The translations under genes and the position numbers were made by a program. A DNA stretch of 64,000 nucleotides from Liolophura sinensis (Eukaryota > Mollusca > Polyplacophora > Chitonida > Chitonidae). Location of the stretch: the NCBI RefSeq assembly GCF_032854445.1, contig NC_088298.1:13437084-13501083 (forward strand), given 5' to 3'. The notes under the pieces were generated by a model. It searched no databases. It worked only from the letters and a program-made list of their open reading frames with translations, and was not told the origin of the DNA. Numbering within the stretch: the stretch's first letter is position 1; every line of letters begins with the position of its first letter. Below, one piece after another: positions 61,716 through 64,000 of this stretch.

Positions 61716-62530
61716 GGAAGACTGGTACATGTGTCCTCTGTGCCTATACATTGACATGAACACACGTACATGTATATGGATTGTGAACCGAAGAATTGAA
61801 TGCTGACTGAAAGTGTGAAACTGGATTACAAGTGGAACACTCAAACTCATCAACAAGAATTTGAGTCAGTCTAAATGCTTGGCATTATGAATCATAATGA
61901 TATTACGTGTAGTTGGTGATGAAAGCAAAAAGCTTGCTGACCTTGTAAAACGTCTATATAGTATGAAACCTCACGGACGATGCAAAATGACGTCACGAAG
62001 ACTTATGATGGTGTTATGACGTGTGGTACTTTTCAAATTGAAGCATTTCATTGCTGACATAAATACAGTCGTCTTCTGAAGTTTATATAATGGTGTACGA
62101 ACAATTTACTGATGTAACTATTACTTAGAAAATTTTAAATGTTTTAAATCAATTTCCCAGTATTGGGTTTTAGACTGAATGTTGTTCAAATGGTCGACAG
62201 TAATTGTAGCTCGCAAAGAGTGAAACCCTGAAGTTAAACATTCTTGCGATTTCAACTGGTTGAATTTTGGAGTGGTCAGTCCATCGTGGGAAAGTCAATA
62301 AATCCTTTACCCAAGGTTGACTGAAAATTGTTTTATTCTTTCGGTCCGTAAATCTTTGGACATTTAGATGATAGTTGTATGCCTTTAGTAATCTTCACAT
62401 TCAAGAATTTAAGCTAATATTATTAATTATGTGGAACGATGCAGGCATAACTCTTTGATGGTTTGTAACAAAAAGGAAATAGGCTGTTAGGAGATTTATA
62501 AAGAATAAATTGTTATATAAACTTTGGTTA
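61716..62530 (+). other. Wnt10: Wnt10 3' untranslated region with poly(A) signals
   Basis: Downstream of the stop codon the first good AATAAA hexamer is at 62297-62302, followed by TTTTATTCTTTC-type sequence at about 62330. A second AATAAA lies at 62504-62509. Either could end the transcript, giving a 3' UTR of roughly 0.6 or 0.8 kb. A TGACGTCA palindrome lies at 61988. The end point is an estimate. Confidence 0.5.
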
Positions 62531-63701
62531 CTTTGGCTTCCGGTGACTACATAGCAATTCTGAACGACCCAAGTTTGGTGACGATGATACTAACGCATAT
62601 TTCCTCCGATTTCAAGTTTTTGTTTCTTTTATATGGTTATTAAATATTACTCTGCTCTAGATTGTCTATTTTTGCCTCAGAGCATAATTGAGTACTTTTG
62701 TTTTTTTGTTTTTTTTTGTTTTTGTTTTTTTTTTTCAAATCTTTGGGCTAAATGATAATATATTGTCAGGCTAATATATACATAAACCAATGGTACGTCT
62801 TTATCATGAGATGAGTGAAGAGAAGTAACCCGACATAAGTCAGAGAAAATCATTCTACTGAATATATTTGGTAGTGTTGCCTTCTGTATCATAACGATCA
62901 CAAATTTGAAAACCACCAGATTTATTCATTTAAATGAATTGTTTCCAAATTAGGTACACCAGTGTGCTGAATTCGATTAGAATTTGTAATGAAGAGATGA
63001 CTTCATTAATTGATGCGGAAGACACTGCACTCACAAAAGTTTTAGATCAGCTCTATTCTTTGGAAAGCTCAGATGTACATGGACTTGAGTTGACAAAATG
63101 GTGTCTCCATCTGTTTACCTTGACAAGAATCGTATAATTTCTATGAAGTCTTGCGTGTTGGCTTTATTGCCACTATACACCCTGTGTTTGACATCTGGTT
63201 TAAATGCTTTTTTGACCACTAGAAGGCAGAAGATGTAAACACAGGAACAGTAATAGCAAGGAAAAATTGGAAAACTTATCCTAACAGAATTTTTTCTGTA
63301 TTCATAGCCGTTTTTTTTGGTGTCAAAATATGCTTCTATCTTATACGTGTCCAAATACTCTAGGGAGGCCATTGTCGTTTTGTTATTCGATTCCAAATCG
63401 AAACATTGTATCCATGCATGTTAAAAAGCTGGATATATTTCTACATCAAAACTGTGTAAGTCTATCTAAAGAAAGTCAGCATAACAGCTTGTCATACAGT
63501 CTAATAAAAATGTGTTAGGGCCTGTTTGGAAATTGTAATATACTGTAGATTTACCTTTTTGCAAACAAAAAGAAGTAACCTTACCCTGTAAGTTACGCTT
63601 GGAACGTGGTCTGTCGCGTTAGAACTCGAAATGCAACAATAAATTGATTAGAACAAAACTGATTTTTGTGTTATTTTTTCCATCATTCGTCCATGACTGC
63701 A
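62531..63701. other. Gene-free stretch downstream of Wnt10
   Basis: AT-rich. Frames at 62934-63137 and 63115-63396 have no known similarity; a short coding exon of a neighbour cannot be excluded. Confidence 0.45.
62699..62736. repeat. T/G homopolymer-like tract
   Basis: T runs broken by single G. Possibly a decayed minus-strand poly(A) tail. Confidence 0.6.
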
Positions 63702-63820
63702 TTGGGACCGCTTCGGTGGCCTAATGGTTAGAGCGTCCGCCTCGAAGTCGGGTGATCCCAGGATCAAACCCAGATTGAGTCATGCCAAACACTTTAAAAT
63801 GGCACTTGCTGCTGAATAGC
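63702..63820 (+). mobile_element. tRNA-derived SINE head
   Basis: tRNA-like box A TGGCCTAATGGTTAGAGC at 63717-63734 and box B GGATCAAACCC at 63761-63771, then ATTGAGTCATGCCAAACACT and TTTAAAATGGCACTTGCTGC. The 3' part is lost. The flanks and the poor acceptor-stem pairing argue against a functional tRNA gene. Confidence 0.7.
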
Positions 63821-63946
63821 TTGTGTATAATCCTTACTTGGACAGTAATATACCGAAGGGTCCAGCATATGGCGTTTACACATCTCGCCTTGTATCATTT
63901 GTTAGATCCTTTGTGTTGTGTTACGCTTTCAATATACGTCACACGT

Positions 63947-63972
63947 TATTACCCCCCCCCCCCAAAAAAAAA
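63947..63972. repeat. Poly(C)/poly(A) run
   Basis: About 13 C followed by about 11 A near the window end. Confidence 0.85.
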
Positions 63973-64000
63973 AATCTAGTGTGTCAAGTTTATTCCACCA

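Noticed and set aside
63702-63820. Functional tRNA gene
   Set aside because: Box A and box B are present, but the following sequence is a SINE body and the stems do not pair as a mature tRNA should.

Overview
The window is animal nuclear DNA: AT-rich, mostly non-coding, with spliced exons, many degenerate tRNA-derived SINE copies, small DNA transposons and a dense set of minisatellites. The SINE family whose body reads ACGCCGTACTCAAGAATA, together with a Wnt10 gene with 1-8 kb introns, points to a lophotrochozoan, most likely a mollusc or a brachiopod. I cannot name the species from sequence alone.

The one gene I can support fully is Wnt10, on the plus strand at 39732-61715. It has five coding exons (39732-39784, 46867-47129, 55029-55291, 60003-60143, 61386-61715) joined by four introns of about 7.1, 7.9, 4.7 and 1.2 kb. 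All junctions are GT-AG and the phases agree. They total 1050 nt including the stop, giving 349 residues with a signal peptide, the 24 canonical Wnt cysteines, two N-glycosylation sites, and the CHGMSGSC motif that carries the lipid-modified serine. The 3' UTR has AATAAA signals at 62297 and 62504. The presumed 5' leader (about 39.0-39.73 kb) holds two long open frames, one of them in frame with Wnt10.

Region by region: 1-39 kb, upstream of Wnt10, has no recognisable protein gene. It holds minisatellites (25, 42, about 22, 28, 45, 41 and 80 bp units), SINE fragments, a mariner-like deletion derivative (18.6 kb), two MITE-like elements (17.6 and 30.7 kb), and a few GC-rich patches that could be promoters or first exons (8.7, 10.2, 13.1, 29.5-30.3 kb). 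39-62 kb is Wnt10; its introns carry TA microsatellites, SINEs, minisatellites (41, 49, 87 and 44 bp units), a dispersed repeat of about 170 bp, and a near-perfect 271-bp palindromic tRNA-like insertion with a 16-bp target duplication in intron 3. 62.5-64 kb is intergenic and ends with another tRNA-derived SINE.

No viral, bacterial, CRISPR or toxin genes were seen. The most notable items beyond the gene are the palindromic tRNA-like retro-insertion, a duplicated splice acceptor just before the exon that encodes the acylation site, the coding-like 5' leader, and an excess of TGACGTCA palindromes, three of them in Wnt10 coding exons.
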